A stretch of DNA of 10,368 bases from Burkholderiales bacterium (GCA_005800405.1 SYFN01000250.1:1-10368); one strand, 5' to 3'. Numbered from the stretch's first letter, positions 1-6,661 are shown. Numbers and translations are program-made. Notes: generated by a model from the letters alone, not told the origin.

Positions 1-149
1 ACGCTGTAGGCACCCAGCAGGAGAAACTCCCCGTGGGCGAAATTGAAAATGCCCATCATGCTGGCAATGACGCCAAGGCCCAGCACGATGATGACGAATA
101 CGGCCGTGTATGCCAGCAGATCAAACAAAAACGGCAAAATCGAATTCAT
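1..149 (-). CDS. Branched-chain amino acid type ABC transporter permease (LivH-like), 5' end only
   Basis: This is the first 49 codons of a gene that runs off the left edge. Reading back from the ATG at 149, the protein starts MNSILPFLFDLLAYTAVFVI and continues as one hydrophobic segment to the motif FNFAHGEFLLLGAY at about residues 36-49. That motif (N-F-A-H-G-E, then a Leu-rich stretch and G-A-Y) is a hallmark of the LivH/UrtB permease family, which forms the inner-membrane channel of ABC importers for branched-chain amino acids, urea or short amides. A GGAG lies about 10 nt before the ATG. Substrate cannot be told from this fragment, and the rest of the cluster (LivM, ATPases, binding protein) would lie to the left, outside the window. 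The gene is divergent from the TerB-like gene at 628. The family call is solid; the substrate is open. Confidence 0.85.
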   Translation of the reverse strand, partial: MNSILPFLFDLLAYTAVFVIIVLGLGVIASMMGIFNFAHGEFLLLGAYS

Positions 150-627
150 CCGGCTTTGGCTCCAATCGATACTGGAAATCAAACTCGTGAGACCGACACT
201 GCGTTCGAGGCAACTACGCTCGCCGTGAGGAACCGCTGGCGCGCTGACACGCTGTTAATAAGCGAAAGTGACTGTATCACAATTATTTTGCCGGTCTGAT
301 GAATAACCCTAGTGCCGGGAAGCCAGGGTCACCAACGCCACCAAAGCCATCCCATCATGCCTTCACGCGCCGTAGGATCATTGGCGAATTGCTTTAAGAA
401 GACAGGTACGAGTGCCTGGCACTCTGCGTCGGGCACAGGAAAATCATGCCGGCCTCAATGCTGTTGAGTGAGCCTCTGACAGGACACCCATTGTCCGTCA
501 ACCAATGCGTTATCATGCTCGGTAGCGCAACGAGTTCCGATATTTTTTTGGCAAGTTCAAGCCTGTACGCTCAGCCGGCCGACGCCGTCGTGGCATTCGA
601 TCACAACGTTATTGAAGGAGTTTATCC
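150..627. other. Intergenic stretch between divergent permease and TerB-like genes
   Basis: I see no convincing gene in these 478 bases. The short open frames that cross it (33-299 and 446-670, both plus) overlap the permease or TerB-like gene and match no family I know. It must hold the divergent promoters, but I could not pick a sigma70 promoter with good -35, spacer and -10 for either gene. The most ordered element is a 15-nt palindrome at 410-424, listed separately. Confidence 0.6.
410..424. promoter_or_regulatory. 15-nt palindrome, possible operator
   Basis: GAGTGCC-T-GGCACTC is a perfect inverted repeat with 7-bp arms around a single base. It lies in the divergent intergenic region, 203 bp before the TerB-like gene and about 260 bp upstream of the permease start. 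Short, tightly spaced palindromes of this kind are typical dimeric regulator sites. No regulator is encoded next to it and I cannot name a family. It does not match a sigma54 -24/-12 element: TGGCAC is present, but no TTGC follows at the right distance. Confidence 0.35.
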
Positions 628-1041
628 ATGGGATTGTTTGATATGTTCAAAGGCGCGCCGCCCGCGCTGACACCGAAGCTGGTCCTTGCAGTGGGCTTGC
701 TGCACATGATTCATGCCGATGGTGCAGTTGAGGCTGAAGAAATCGGGCAAGTGCTCCAGGCGCTTGGCAACGACAAGGCCTTGTTCGATGATGCGGGCAA
801 ATACGCAAAATCCAAAGACGTCGATGCATTTCTGGCTGAGTCAGCTACTTTGCTGAATGAAGATCAAAAGCTCTGTGTTTTGCTCAACCTCTATGACTCA
901 TTGCTCTCGGACGGTGTGGCAGCGCCCGAGGAGCAGGCGCTGCTGAATCGTTTCATGACGGCTTACGGTGTCAGCGAATCGGCTCTGCAGCCTTATGCAC
1001 TCGGCATCTCTGTCAAGAACAACCGAAAAATACTGGGATAA
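628..1041 (+). CDS. TerB-family (tellurite-resistance TerB-like) protein
   Basis: A 137-residue, all-helical, acidic protein with no signal peptide or membrane segment, so probably cytoplasmic. The ATG at 628 has a strong AAGGAG 7 nt upstream, which settles the start over the longer overlapping frame. Two helical-hairpin acidic motifs are visible: IHADGAVEAEE at about residues 28-38 and LLSDGVAAPEEQALL at about 92-106. This D-G-x-V-x-x-x-E pattern, repeated twice, is what I associate with the TerB/DjlA-N-terminal fold, whose acidic residues bind metal in known members. Many such proteins are stand-alone and uncharacterised, and tellurite resistance should not be assumed because no other ter genes are seen. 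The stop lies 3 bp from the stop of the convergent nitroreductase gene, with no terminator between them. The domain call is fairly firm; the function is unknown. Confidence 0.75.
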   Translation: MGLFDMFKGAPPALTPKLVLAVGLLHMIHADGAVEAEEIGQVLQALGNDKALFDDAGKYAKSKDVDAFLAESATLLNEDQKLCVLLNLYDSLLSDGVAAPEEQALLNRFMTAYGVSESALQPYALGISVKNNRKILG

Positions 1042-1044
1042 ATC

Positions 1045-1644
1045 TCACAGCAACTGGCAGACCTCACCAAATGTAAGCCGCGGCAAGCGATCCATCACCT
1101 TGGATGGATCGCCATAACCGAGCGAGCAGAGAAAGTTCGATTTCACGCTGCCACCACCAAAGAAAGTCTTATCGACAAGTGCATTGTCGAATCCCGACAT
1201 GGGACCGCAATCGAATCCGATCGCACGCGCCGCCATGATCAGATACGCACCCTGCAGCGAACCATTGCGAAAGGCAAAGCTCTCTCTTGCGGCGCGCTTT
1301 TCATCGCCCGCAAAAAGACTGGCAAAGTCCGGATTGTGCGGAAAAGTCTTGTGCAGCTGCATATGAAAATCCGAGTCATGCGCAATGATGGCAACGACCG
1401 GTGCGCTCATGGTCTTGCCCACATTGCCCGGCGAGAGCGCTGGCCGCAGGCGCTCCTTTGCCTCGGCCGTCCGCAAAAATACCAAGCGGGCCGGCTGGCT
1501 GTTGGCCGAGGTTGGGCAAAATTTCATCAGCTCATAAAGATCCTCAAGCTGCTGATCACTCACAGGACGATCCGTCCAGCCATTCTGGCTTCGGGCATGA
1601 GTAAACAAGGTGCTGACTGCGGCGCTATCGATCACGGTGTGCAT
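1045..1644 (-). CDS. RutE-like NAD(P)H nitroreductase / malonic semialdehyde reductase family protein
   Basis: This 199-residue protein is the usual length for the RutE/HadB branch of the FMN-dependent nitroreductase family. Features shared with that branch are NGWTDRPVS near residues 21-29, FCPTSANSQPARLVF at 42-56 (FMN contact), LRPALSPGNVGKTM at 66-79, FRNGSLQGAYLI at 125-136, CGPMSGFDN at 146-154 and SNFLCSLGYGDP at 169-180. RutE reduces malonic semialdehyde to 3-hydroxypropionate in uracil breakdown, but no other rut gene is nearby, so the real substrate here may be another aldehyde or nitro/quinone compound. A GGAGG sits about 4 nt before the ATG at 1644 and fixes the start. Predicted cytoplasmic. 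The gene is convergent with the TerB-like gene and divergent from the RND operon, so its promoter lies within 1645-1830. A possible pair on the minus strand is TTGCCA (-35) with TATTTT (-10), around 1756-1735, but it is weak. Confidence 0.85.
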   Translation of the reverse strand: MHTVIDSAAVSTLFTHARSQNGWTDRPVSDQQLEDLYELMKFCPTSANSQPARLVFLRTAEAKERLRPALSPGNVGKTMSAPVVAIIAHDSDFHMQLHKTFPHNPDFASLFAGDEKRAARESFAFRNGSLQGAYLIMAARAIGFDCGPMSGFDNALVDKTFFGGGSVKSNFLCSLGYGDPSKVMDRLPRLTFGEVCQLL

Positions 1645-1788
1645 GAAACCTCCAACAAGAATCTGTCAGTGTAACGGCTCCGACCCAAACGATCATTGCC
1701 GCTGACCGTATCAATACCCGACATATCAAAAAAATAATTTACGTATTCAATATGGCAAAAAACGGGGCAGAATCGCGCATGAACCCGG

Positions 1789-1823
1789 ACAAACACTCGA
1801 CGCAGCCTCAACAAATACTCGAC
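1789..1823. repeat. Pair of 13-nt direct repeats, 22-bp period
   Basis: ACAAACACTCGAC (1789-1801) and ACAAATACTCGAC (1811-1823) differ at one base and start 22 bp apart, about two helical turns, so they face the same side of the DNA. A weaker third copy lies near 1851-1862 (9 of 12 bases against the second copy). They sit just upstream of the palindrome and the -10 element, where an activator or second regulator could bind in tandem. No regulator is identified. Confidence 0.4.
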
Positions 1824-1834
1824 TGGTCACAAAT

Positions 1835-1848
1835 AGAACGATCGTTCT
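1835..1848. promoter_or_regulatory. TetR-type operator palindrome
   Basis: AGAACGATCGTTCT is a perfect 14-bp palindrome. It grows to 18 bp with one mismatched pair if A1832-A1833 and T1850-T1851 are counted. Its shape, with AAC/GTT arms around CGATCG, resembles known TetR-family operators. It lies directly before the -10 hexamer of the presumed RND-operon promoter, so a bound dimer would block RNA polymerase. No tetR gene is in the window, so the repressor would be encoded elsewhere. Confidence 0.6.
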
Positions 1849-1856
1849 GTTAATAT
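1848..1856 (+). promoter_or_regulatory. Extended -10 promoter element for the RND operon
   Basis: TGT followed directly by TAATAT (1851-1856) fits the extended -10 form TGn-TATAAT with two differences in the hexamer. The -35 position (about 1827-1834) has no good match to TTGACA, which is normal for extended -10 promoters. Transcription would start near 1863 and leave a leader of about 150 nt before the ATG at 2012. The TG overlaps the end of the TetR-type palindrome. Confidence 0.5.
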
Positions 1857-2011
1857 TCGAGTCGCTTCGCCGGGGTAGTGTTCAGTCTGTGCTACCCAGC
1901 ATGAGCGCCCGGACAATGTTCAGTGATTCATTATCGTTCGGCGTTCCGGCCTGAAGCGCCTCATCATCGGGGTGGCATCCCGCATAACAACGACAACAAG
2001 GAGACCGGCCC

Positions 2012-5000
2012 ATGCGCCGCTACATAGAATTCATCGTTCGTTTTCGCTGGGCCGTGCTCGCAGCGGTACTGATTGCCACAGTCTTCCTGCATTTCCGTGG
2101 ACAGGCGCTGACCGTCATCATTGACCCCAACAATATCGTCCCGCGCTCGCATCCATTCGTCGCCACCACACTCAAGGTCGAAGAAGTGTTTGGATCGCGC
2201 TATGTCGGCGTGATCGGTATCACGCCCAAAGACGGGGATGTATTCAACCCCAAGGTACTCGAAAAAGTCCAGCGGATCACAGGCAAGCTGCGTGAAACAC
2301 CCCGCGTGGTGAAAGCCAATTTACTATCCGTGTCGGCGCGGCGCGCGAAGGATATCCGTGGTACCGAAGAAGGCATGGAAGTGCGTCAGATGATGACCGA
2401 TGTGCCCACTACCCCCGAGCAGATGGCTGCGCTGAAAGATGCTTTGCAGCGTAACACTGCGTACATGAATTCGGTGGTTTCCAACGACTTCAAGACGATT
2501 ACCGTACTCGCCGAAGTGCGAGACGCAACACCCGCAGAGCTGAAAGAAGGTAAAGGCGGGTTCAGCTATGTGAACAAAAAAATTGAGGACATCGTTGCAG
2601 CCGAGCGCGATGATTCAGTGGATATTGTGGTGACGGGCTATCCCGCATTTCTTGCACTGCTCGAGCAGTTCTCGGGACGCGGCGGTCGGCTCTTGCTGAT
2701 TGCGATTGGAGTCATCGGCATCATCCACTACGAGGCCTTCCGCACCATACAAGGGCTGATACTGCCGCTGGTCACACCTATCGTTGCCGTGACCTGGGGT
2801 AAAGGCTTCATGGGTCTGGCAGATGTGCCGCTCGATATCTTCAACATGTCAACGCCCATTCTGATTCTTGCGGTCGGTGCGGGACATGCAGTGCAGATGC
2901 TCAAGCGCTATTACGAAGAATACAACCTGCTGCGCGCGAATCCCGCGCTCTCACCGCGTGAAGCCAATCGTATGGCCGTGATCGAATCGATCGTCAAGAT
3001 CGGACCCGTGATGCTGACTGCCGGCCTGGTCGCTGCCGCCGGTTTCCTGTCGTTGATGATCTTTGACATCGTCTCGATTCGAGTCTTTGGTATTTTTGCT
3101 GGCATCGGCATTCTGTCGGTGCTGGTCATTGAAATGACCTTCATTCCCGCACTGCGCGCTGTGCTGCCGGCACCCGGCGAGAAAGAGGCCCGCATGGAAC
3201 GCGAAGAGCGTGTGTGGGATCGTATCACCAGCTTTTATGCCGATCTGATGCTGGGTGAGAAGCGTTCACGCATCTTCATTGCCGTTGGCATCATCGTCGC
3301 CATCGCAGTCGCCGGGATGACCCAATTGAAAATCGAGAGCGCACTGAAAAAGTATTTCGACCCTGACCTGCCATTGATGGTGGCAGATAAAAAACTCAAT
3401 GAGCGAATGGCAGGTACGAATAACGTCTATCTGATGATCGAAGGTGATCAACCCGATGCGATCAAGGACCCGGCGGTCTTGAAAGCGATGGACGAGTTGC
3501 AGACCTTCATCACGGCCCAGCCCAACATCGGTAAAGTGATTTCGATCTCCGAATTCATAAAGCGCATGAACCAGTCGATGAATGCGGACAAGCCCGAATT
3601 CTTCCGCATCCCGGATCAGCAGGCGACGATTGCCGAGTTCCTGCTGCTGTACTCGATGTCGGGAGAGCCAGGCGATTTTGACCCTTATGTCGATTACGAC
3701 TACAAGATGGCGAACATGGTCATCTTCACGCACAGCGACAGCACTGCCGATCTCCATCTGCTGTGGAAAGACATACAGAACTTCGTCGCGAAAAAATTTC
3801 CGCCGAATATACGCGTCAATATTGGTGGTAGCGTCGCTCAGAGCGCTGCAATTACCGAAGTGATCGTCAAGGACAAGATCCTGAACGTGGTGCAGATTGC
3901 CAGCGTGGTTTTCATTGCTGCAGCGCTGGTGTTCCGTTCGCTGATTGCGGGCGTCCTGGTGGTCACGCCATTGCTGCTCTCGGTGCTGGTGAACATGGGG
4001 CTGATGGGCTGGCTCGGCATGCGCTTGAACGTACCCACCGCGCTGACCTCGGCGCTGGCCATTGGTATCGGTGCGGATTACGCGATTTATATACTGTTCC
4101 GACTACGCGAAGAAATCGCGCGTGGCACCGATGTGGATGCTGCATTCCGCAAGGTACTCAAGACGGCGGGTAAGGCCTGTCTGTTCGTGGCCTCGGCCGT
4201 CGCAGGTGGTTATGCGGTGCAAGCGGGTTCACGTGGCTACTACCCCCACACCTGGAACGCCATCCTGATCGGCACCGCCATGTTGGTCAGTGTGACAGCG
4301 GCACTAACGGTCATGCCAGCACTGGTACTGAAATTCCGACCTAAATTCATTTTTAATGGAGGTGATGTGAACACGACATCCGGAAACAAACGCCCGGGGC
4401 TGGCGATGGTCGCCGCAATCGGTCTTAGCGCCATTCTGATGAGCACCGTGCCCAACAAGGCCTGGGCACTGTCGGCGACCGAAATCATGGACAAGAATTT
4501 CATGGTCGCGAAATACGCCGACTCCATTTCGGAGAGCACCATGACACTGACGAACAAATCAGGCCAGAAACGTGTTCGCAAGACCTTCGGCACTAGTAAG
4601 CTCGAGCCGAACGGTGTCGATAACAAACGCATGACGCGCTTTCTGGAGCCTACCGATGTCAAAGGGACCGTCTCCATGCTCATTGAGCACTCGGACAAGG
4701 AAGATGACATCTGGATCTACCTGCCCAGCGTGAAGAAAGTACGCCGCTTGATATCGTCCAACAAAAAAGACAGCTTTGTGGGCACTGATTTTTCCTATGG
4801 CGATGTAATAGGACACAAGGTCAAGGAGTGGAATCACACCATTCTCAAGGAGGAAGACGTCGATGGCAGCCCCTGCTTCGTGATCGAATCGATACCGAAA
4901 GACGCCACCATCAAATCCAATACCGGCTACTCCAAGCGTATTGTCTGGATTCAGAAAGATAATTTTGTGACGCTAAAAGCGGTAGCCTATGATGAGGCAG

Positions 5001-5194
5001 GTGAGCTACTCAAAGAAGCGCGCTACAGCCATTACAAGGAAGTCGATCCGGTCAAGAAAAAATGGCAGGCCGGTATCCTTGAAGCGCGCAATCTGCAGAC
5101 AGGTCACAGTACCGTCATCACCATCGATAACTTCAAAGTCAATATTGGCGTGAAGGATGATTACTTCACGACGCGCTACATGGAACAGCAGTAA
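2012..5194 (+). CDS. RND/MMPL-type exporter fused in frame to a LolA-like periplasmic protein
   Basis: This 1060-residue ORF has two parts. Residues 1-785 form an RND-superfamily exporter of the MMPL/HAE3 kind: TM1 at about 12-30, a periplasmic loop to about 222, TM segments at about 225-385, a second-half TM start at about 419-436, a second periplasmic loop to about 620, and TM segments to about 774. The second-half TM4 equivalent has GIGADYAIY (Asp689, likely proton relay); the first half has AVGAGHAVQ with His292 where some relatives carry Asp. Residues 786-1060 match the LolA-like 'outer membrane lipoprotein-sorting' family, with FLEPTDVKGT, IYLPSVKKVRRL, DSFVGTDFSYGDV and a C-terminal TTRYME. 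AAGGAG lies 8 nt before ATG 2012. In most genomes I know these are two neighbouring genes. Here no stop separates them, although the second part keeps its own start signals. The likely role is moving lipids or hydrophobic compounds across the inner membrane and periplasm with the barrel protein at 5195. Confidence 0.85.
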   Translation: MRRYIEFIVRFRWAVLAAVLIATVFLHFRGQALTVIIDPNNIVPRSHPFVATTLKVEEVFGSRYVGVIGITPKDGDVFNPKVLEKVQRITGKLRETPRVVKANLLSVSARRAKDIRGTEEGMEVRQMMTDVPTTPEQMAALKDALQRNTAYMNSVVSNDFKTITVLAEVRDATPAELKEGKGGFSYVNKKIEDIVAAERDDSVDIVVTGYPAFLALLEQFSGRGGRLLLIAIGVIGIIHYEAFRTIQGLILPLVTPIVAVTWGKGFMGLADVPLDIFNMSTPILILAVGAGHAVQMLKRYYEEYNLLRANPALSPREANRMAVIESIVKIGPVMLTAGLVAAAGFLSLMIFDIVSIRVFGIFAGIGILSVLVIEMTFIPALRAVLPAPGEKEARMEREERVWDRITSFYADLMLGEKRSRIFIAVGIIVAIAVAGMTQLKIESALKKYFDPDLPLMVADKKLNERMAGTNNVYLMIEGDQPDAIKDPAVLKAMDELQTFITAQPNIGKVISISEFIKRMNQSMNADKPEFFRIPDQQATIAEFLLLYSMSGEPGDFDPYVDYDYKMANMVIFTHSDSTADLHLLWKDIQNFVAKKFPPNIRVNIGGSVAQSAAITEVIVKDKILNVVQIASVVFIAAALVFRSLIAGVLVVTPLLLSVLVNMGLMGWLGMRLNVPTALTSALAIGIGADYAIYILFRLREEIARGTDVDAAFRKVLKTAGKACLFVASAVAGGYAVQAGSRGYYPHTWNAILIGTAMLVSVTAALTVMPALVLKFRPKFIFNGGDVNTTSGNKRPGLAMVAAIGLSAILMSTVPNKAWALSATEIMDKNFMVAKYADSISESTMTLTNKSGQKRVRKTFGTSKLEPNGVDNKRMTRFLEPTDVKGTVSMLIEHSDKEDDIWIYLPSVKKVRRLISSNKKDSFVGTDFSYGDVIGHKVKEWNHTILKEEDVDGSPCFVIESIPKDATIKSNTGYSKRIVWIQKDNFVTLKAVAYDEAGELLKEARYSHYKEVDPVKKKWQAGILEARNLQTGHSTVITIDNFKVNIGVKDDYFTTRYMEQQ
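4358..4366 (+). promoter_or_regulatory. Strong internal Shine-Dalgarno at the RND/LolA-like junction
   Basis: GGAGGTGAT matches the 16S anti-Shine-Dalgarno over nine bases and is the best ribosome site in the window. It lies inside the long ORF and is followed directly by GTG at 4367-4369, in the same frame (codon 786). The gap from GGAGG to GTG is 4 nt, slightly short but usable. The ATG inside it (4365-4367) runs straight into TGA and is not a start. The site marks the ancestral start of a separate LolA-like gene and may still work. Confidence 0.65.
4367..5194 (+). CDS. LolA-like periplasmic protein, alternative product from internal GTG
   Basis: If translation starts at the internal GTG, the product is 275 residues with a textbook Sec signal peptide. 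It has an n-region with Lys and Arg (ORF residues 786-796), a hydrophobic core of about 17 residues (797-813), and a cleavage site A-W-A/L-S after ORF residue 819. The mature part matches the LolA-like domain of outer membrane lipoprotein-sorting proteins, which fold as a half-barrel that carries acyl chains in the periplasm. If it is made only as part of the 1060-residue ORF, the same segment would act as an extra membrane span after the exporter and could still be cut by signal peptidase I, releasing the carrier. The presence of both a strong ribosome site and a signal peptide makes independent synthesis likely. It shares its stop with the long ORF and abuts the barrel gene. Confidence 0.6.
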   Translation: MNTTSGNKRPGLAMVAAIGLSAILMSTVPNKAWALSATEIMDKNFMVAKYADSISESTMTLTNKSGQKRVRKTFGTSKLEPNGVDNKRMTRFLEPTDVKGTVSMLIEHSDKEDDIWIYLPSVKKVRRLISSNKKDSFVGTDFSYGDVIGHKVKEWNHTILKEEDVDGSPCFVIESIPKDATIKSNTGYSKRIVWIQKDNFVTLKAVAYDEAGELLKEARYSHYKEVDPVKKKWQAGILEARNLQTGHSTVITIDNFKVNIGVKDDYFTTRYMEQQ

Positions 5195-6592
5195 ATGCGT
5201 GTTGTCAACCGAAGTCATCCGACATTTGCCAAACGGCTTTGGATTGCCGAGGTCTGGCTTTTTCTCTATGCAGTGCTGTTGGGCAGCGGGCTAAGCAGCG
5301 CGACTGCGCAAGACACAACTGTCGCTCCACCGCCTGCCGCGTCTCGCAGCGATGCAAAGGAGTCGCCGGAAACGACGAGCCAGAATTCGACACCCGACGC
5401 CGAACCGGCTAGGGCGCCTGATATGGCGCCAACCGAAAACACCGCTGACCAGCGCCCGGGCCTCCTGGGTAAACTCAATGCGCTCGGTCTGACCGGCTCG
5501 CTGCGTAGTGGCTACTGGTCCTCCAATCGTCTCTACGACGATCGCGGAAATATTGGAACGGCGTCGACCTGGCTGCGACTGGATAAGCGTTTCGAGAATG
5601 GGCTGGGTGTATTTGCGGAGGCCTTTGGTGGACGCGAAGATTTTCGTGCTGATGGTAATGACATCGCACGCGTACGAGAGGTCTACCTGGATGCACGTTT
5701 CGGTGCGCTCGATTTTCGTCTTGGCAAGCAGATCATTGCCTGGGGTCGTACTGACCGTCTTAATCCCACCGACAATCTCACGCCACGCGATACGCGCTTG
5801 CTGGCAGCTGATATCGATGAAGACCGTTTCGGATCGCTGGCAGCGAAAACATCGTGGAATCTGGATGCCTTCACCAGTGTGACGGGCGTGTGGCTACCTG
5901 AATTCCGCCCGAACCGAGTCTACCTGCGCCCCGGCATTTCGGAAGTTATTCCAACTGGCTCGCGTAACTGGGCATTGAAGCTCGATCAGTCGGGTAAAGC
6001 GGTCGATTGGTCCGTGTCGTATTACGATGGGTATGACCTTTCGGGTGACCTCTCGGCATCTTATGTATTTCGACATTACCGCACCCGCGTCGTTGGATTC
6101 GATTCAGCCACCACGCGTGGTGCCTGGCGCTTTGCGCTGGAATCGGCGTACACCCGAACCGAAGATCCCGACGGCACGCTGGCCTATGTGAAAAATCCCT
6201 TTGTTTACACCGTGCTGGGTATCGAGCATGATTTTGGCAACAACACCAGCGGCATCGTGCAACTGTTCAATCGCCGGGTGATGAAGTATCAAACACCCTC
6301 CGCTGCCGAGCAGCTGCATGCGATCCTGACCTCGCAGCTCGACCGTGACCAGAACGGCGTGAGTGTGCGCATCGCAAAAAAATGGTGGAATGAAACGCTG
6401 GAGACCGAGCTGTCAGGTTCGGCACTGCTGGAGCGACGCGGATACCTGATCCGGCCACGGTTGAGTTATGCGTGGAGCGATCAGATCAAGCTGCTGGCGG
6501 GTTACGAGTATTTTGATGGCAGCAGCAACACGCTGTATGGTCTGCTGAAACGCAATCGTTTGCTGTTCACTGAGCTGCGGTATTTTTTTTGA
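5195..6592 (+). CDS. Outer-membrane beta-barrel protein partnered with the RND exporter
   Basis: This 465-residue protein has a Sec signal peptide: basic start, hydrophobic core at about 16-31, and a likely cut after A-T-A or A-T-A-Q near 38-39. A Pro/Ala/Thr/Ser-rich, probably unstructured linker covers about 40-88. The rest alternates polar and hydrophobic residues as in transmembrane beta-strands and ends ELRYFF, with the terminal Phe recognised by the BAM machinery. LGKQIIAWGRTDRLNPTDNL at about 176-195, followed by TPRD, is a motif I have seen in barrel proteins encoded beside RND/LolA-like pairs. I do not know an agreed symbol. The ATG begins directly after the TAA of the preceding gene and has no clear Shine-Dalgarno of its own, so translation is probably coupled to the upstream gene. 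I infer that it is the outer-membrane exit or acceptor for the cargo handled by the exporter and carrier. A substrate-specific porin is the alternative. Confidence 0.75.
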   Translation: MRVVNRSHPTFAKRLWIAEVWLFLYAVLLGSGLSSATAQDTTVAPPPAASRSDAKESPETTSQNSTPDAEPARAPDMAPTENTADQRPGLLGKLNALGLTGSLRSGYWSSNRLYDDRGNIGTASTWLRLDKRFENGLGVFAEAFGGREDFRADGNDIARVREVYLDARFGALDFRLGKQIIAWGRTDRLNPTDNLTPRDTRLLAADIDEDRFGSLAAKTSWNLDAFTSVTGVWLPEFRPNRVYLRPGISEVIPTGSRNWALKLDQSGKAVDWSVSYYDGYDLSGDLSASYVFRHYRTRVVGFDSATTRGAWRFALESAYTRTEDPDGTLAYVKNPFVYTVLGIEHDFGNNTSGIVQLFNRRVMKYQTPSAAEQLHAILTSQLDRDQNGVSVRIAKKWWNETLETELSGSALLERRGYLIRPRLSYAWSDQIKLLAGYEYFDGSSNTLYGLLKRNRLLFTELRYFF

Positions 6593-6628
6593 GAAAGCGC
6601 TGATGCAATAAACCCAGAAAGTTTTGTG

Positions 6629-6661
6629 GCAAAGCCAATGGCACCAAGCCCTTGGCTTTGC
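6629..6661. terminator. Inverted repeat between convergent genes, possible bidirectional terminator
   Basis: GCAAAGCCAA (6629-6638) and TTGGCTTTGC (6652-6661) are perfect 10-bp arms around a 13-nt loop, and two G-T wobble pairs can extend the stem. It lies 37 bp after the barrel stop and 62 bp from the convergent amidohydrolase stop, where a shared terminator is expected. Neither strand has a good T-run after the stem, so it may act only with Rho or as an RNA-stabilising hairpin. Confidence 0.5.

Larger units (their letters stand above)
1645..2011. other. Divergent regulatory region between nitroreductase gene and RND operon
   Basis: No gene is supported here; a 60-codon minus-strand frame (1632-1814) looks random. 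The region holds a perfect TetR-type palindrome (1835-1848), an extended -10 element (1848-1856), two near-identical 13-nt direct repeats 22 bp apart (1789-1801 and 1811-1823), and a leader of about 150 nt before the RND gene with a 6-bp GC-rich stem (1873-1878 with 1892-1897). Confidence 0.6.

Noticed and set aside
268..280. GTGA-N5-TCAC resembling a CRP/FNR half-site pair
   Set aside because: Arms are only 4 bp and the spacing is one base short of the CRP pattern. Expected by chance.
417..428. TGGCAC as a sigma54 -24 element
   Set aside because: No TTGC at the required spacing downstream.
491..516. TTGTCC and TATCAT as a promoter for the TerB-like gene
   Set aside because: The spacer is only 14 bp, too short for a normal sigma70 promoter.
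446..670. 74-codon plus-strand frame overlapping the TerB-like start
   Set aside because: The overlapping TerB-like gene has a strong Shine-Dalgarno and family motifs; this frame has neither.
1336..1674. 112-codon plus-strand frame opposite the nitroreductase gene
   Set aside because: It lies antisense to a clear family member, shows no known motif, and has composition like a shadow frame.
3266..3757. 163-codon minus-strand frame inside the RND gene
   Set aside because: Shadow of the second periplasmic loop coding region. The plus-strand reading has the expected RND motifs.
4240..4710. 156-codon minus-strand frame over the RND/LolA-like junction
   Set aside because: Low-complexity Ser/Val/Leu-rich shadow, with no recognisable domain.
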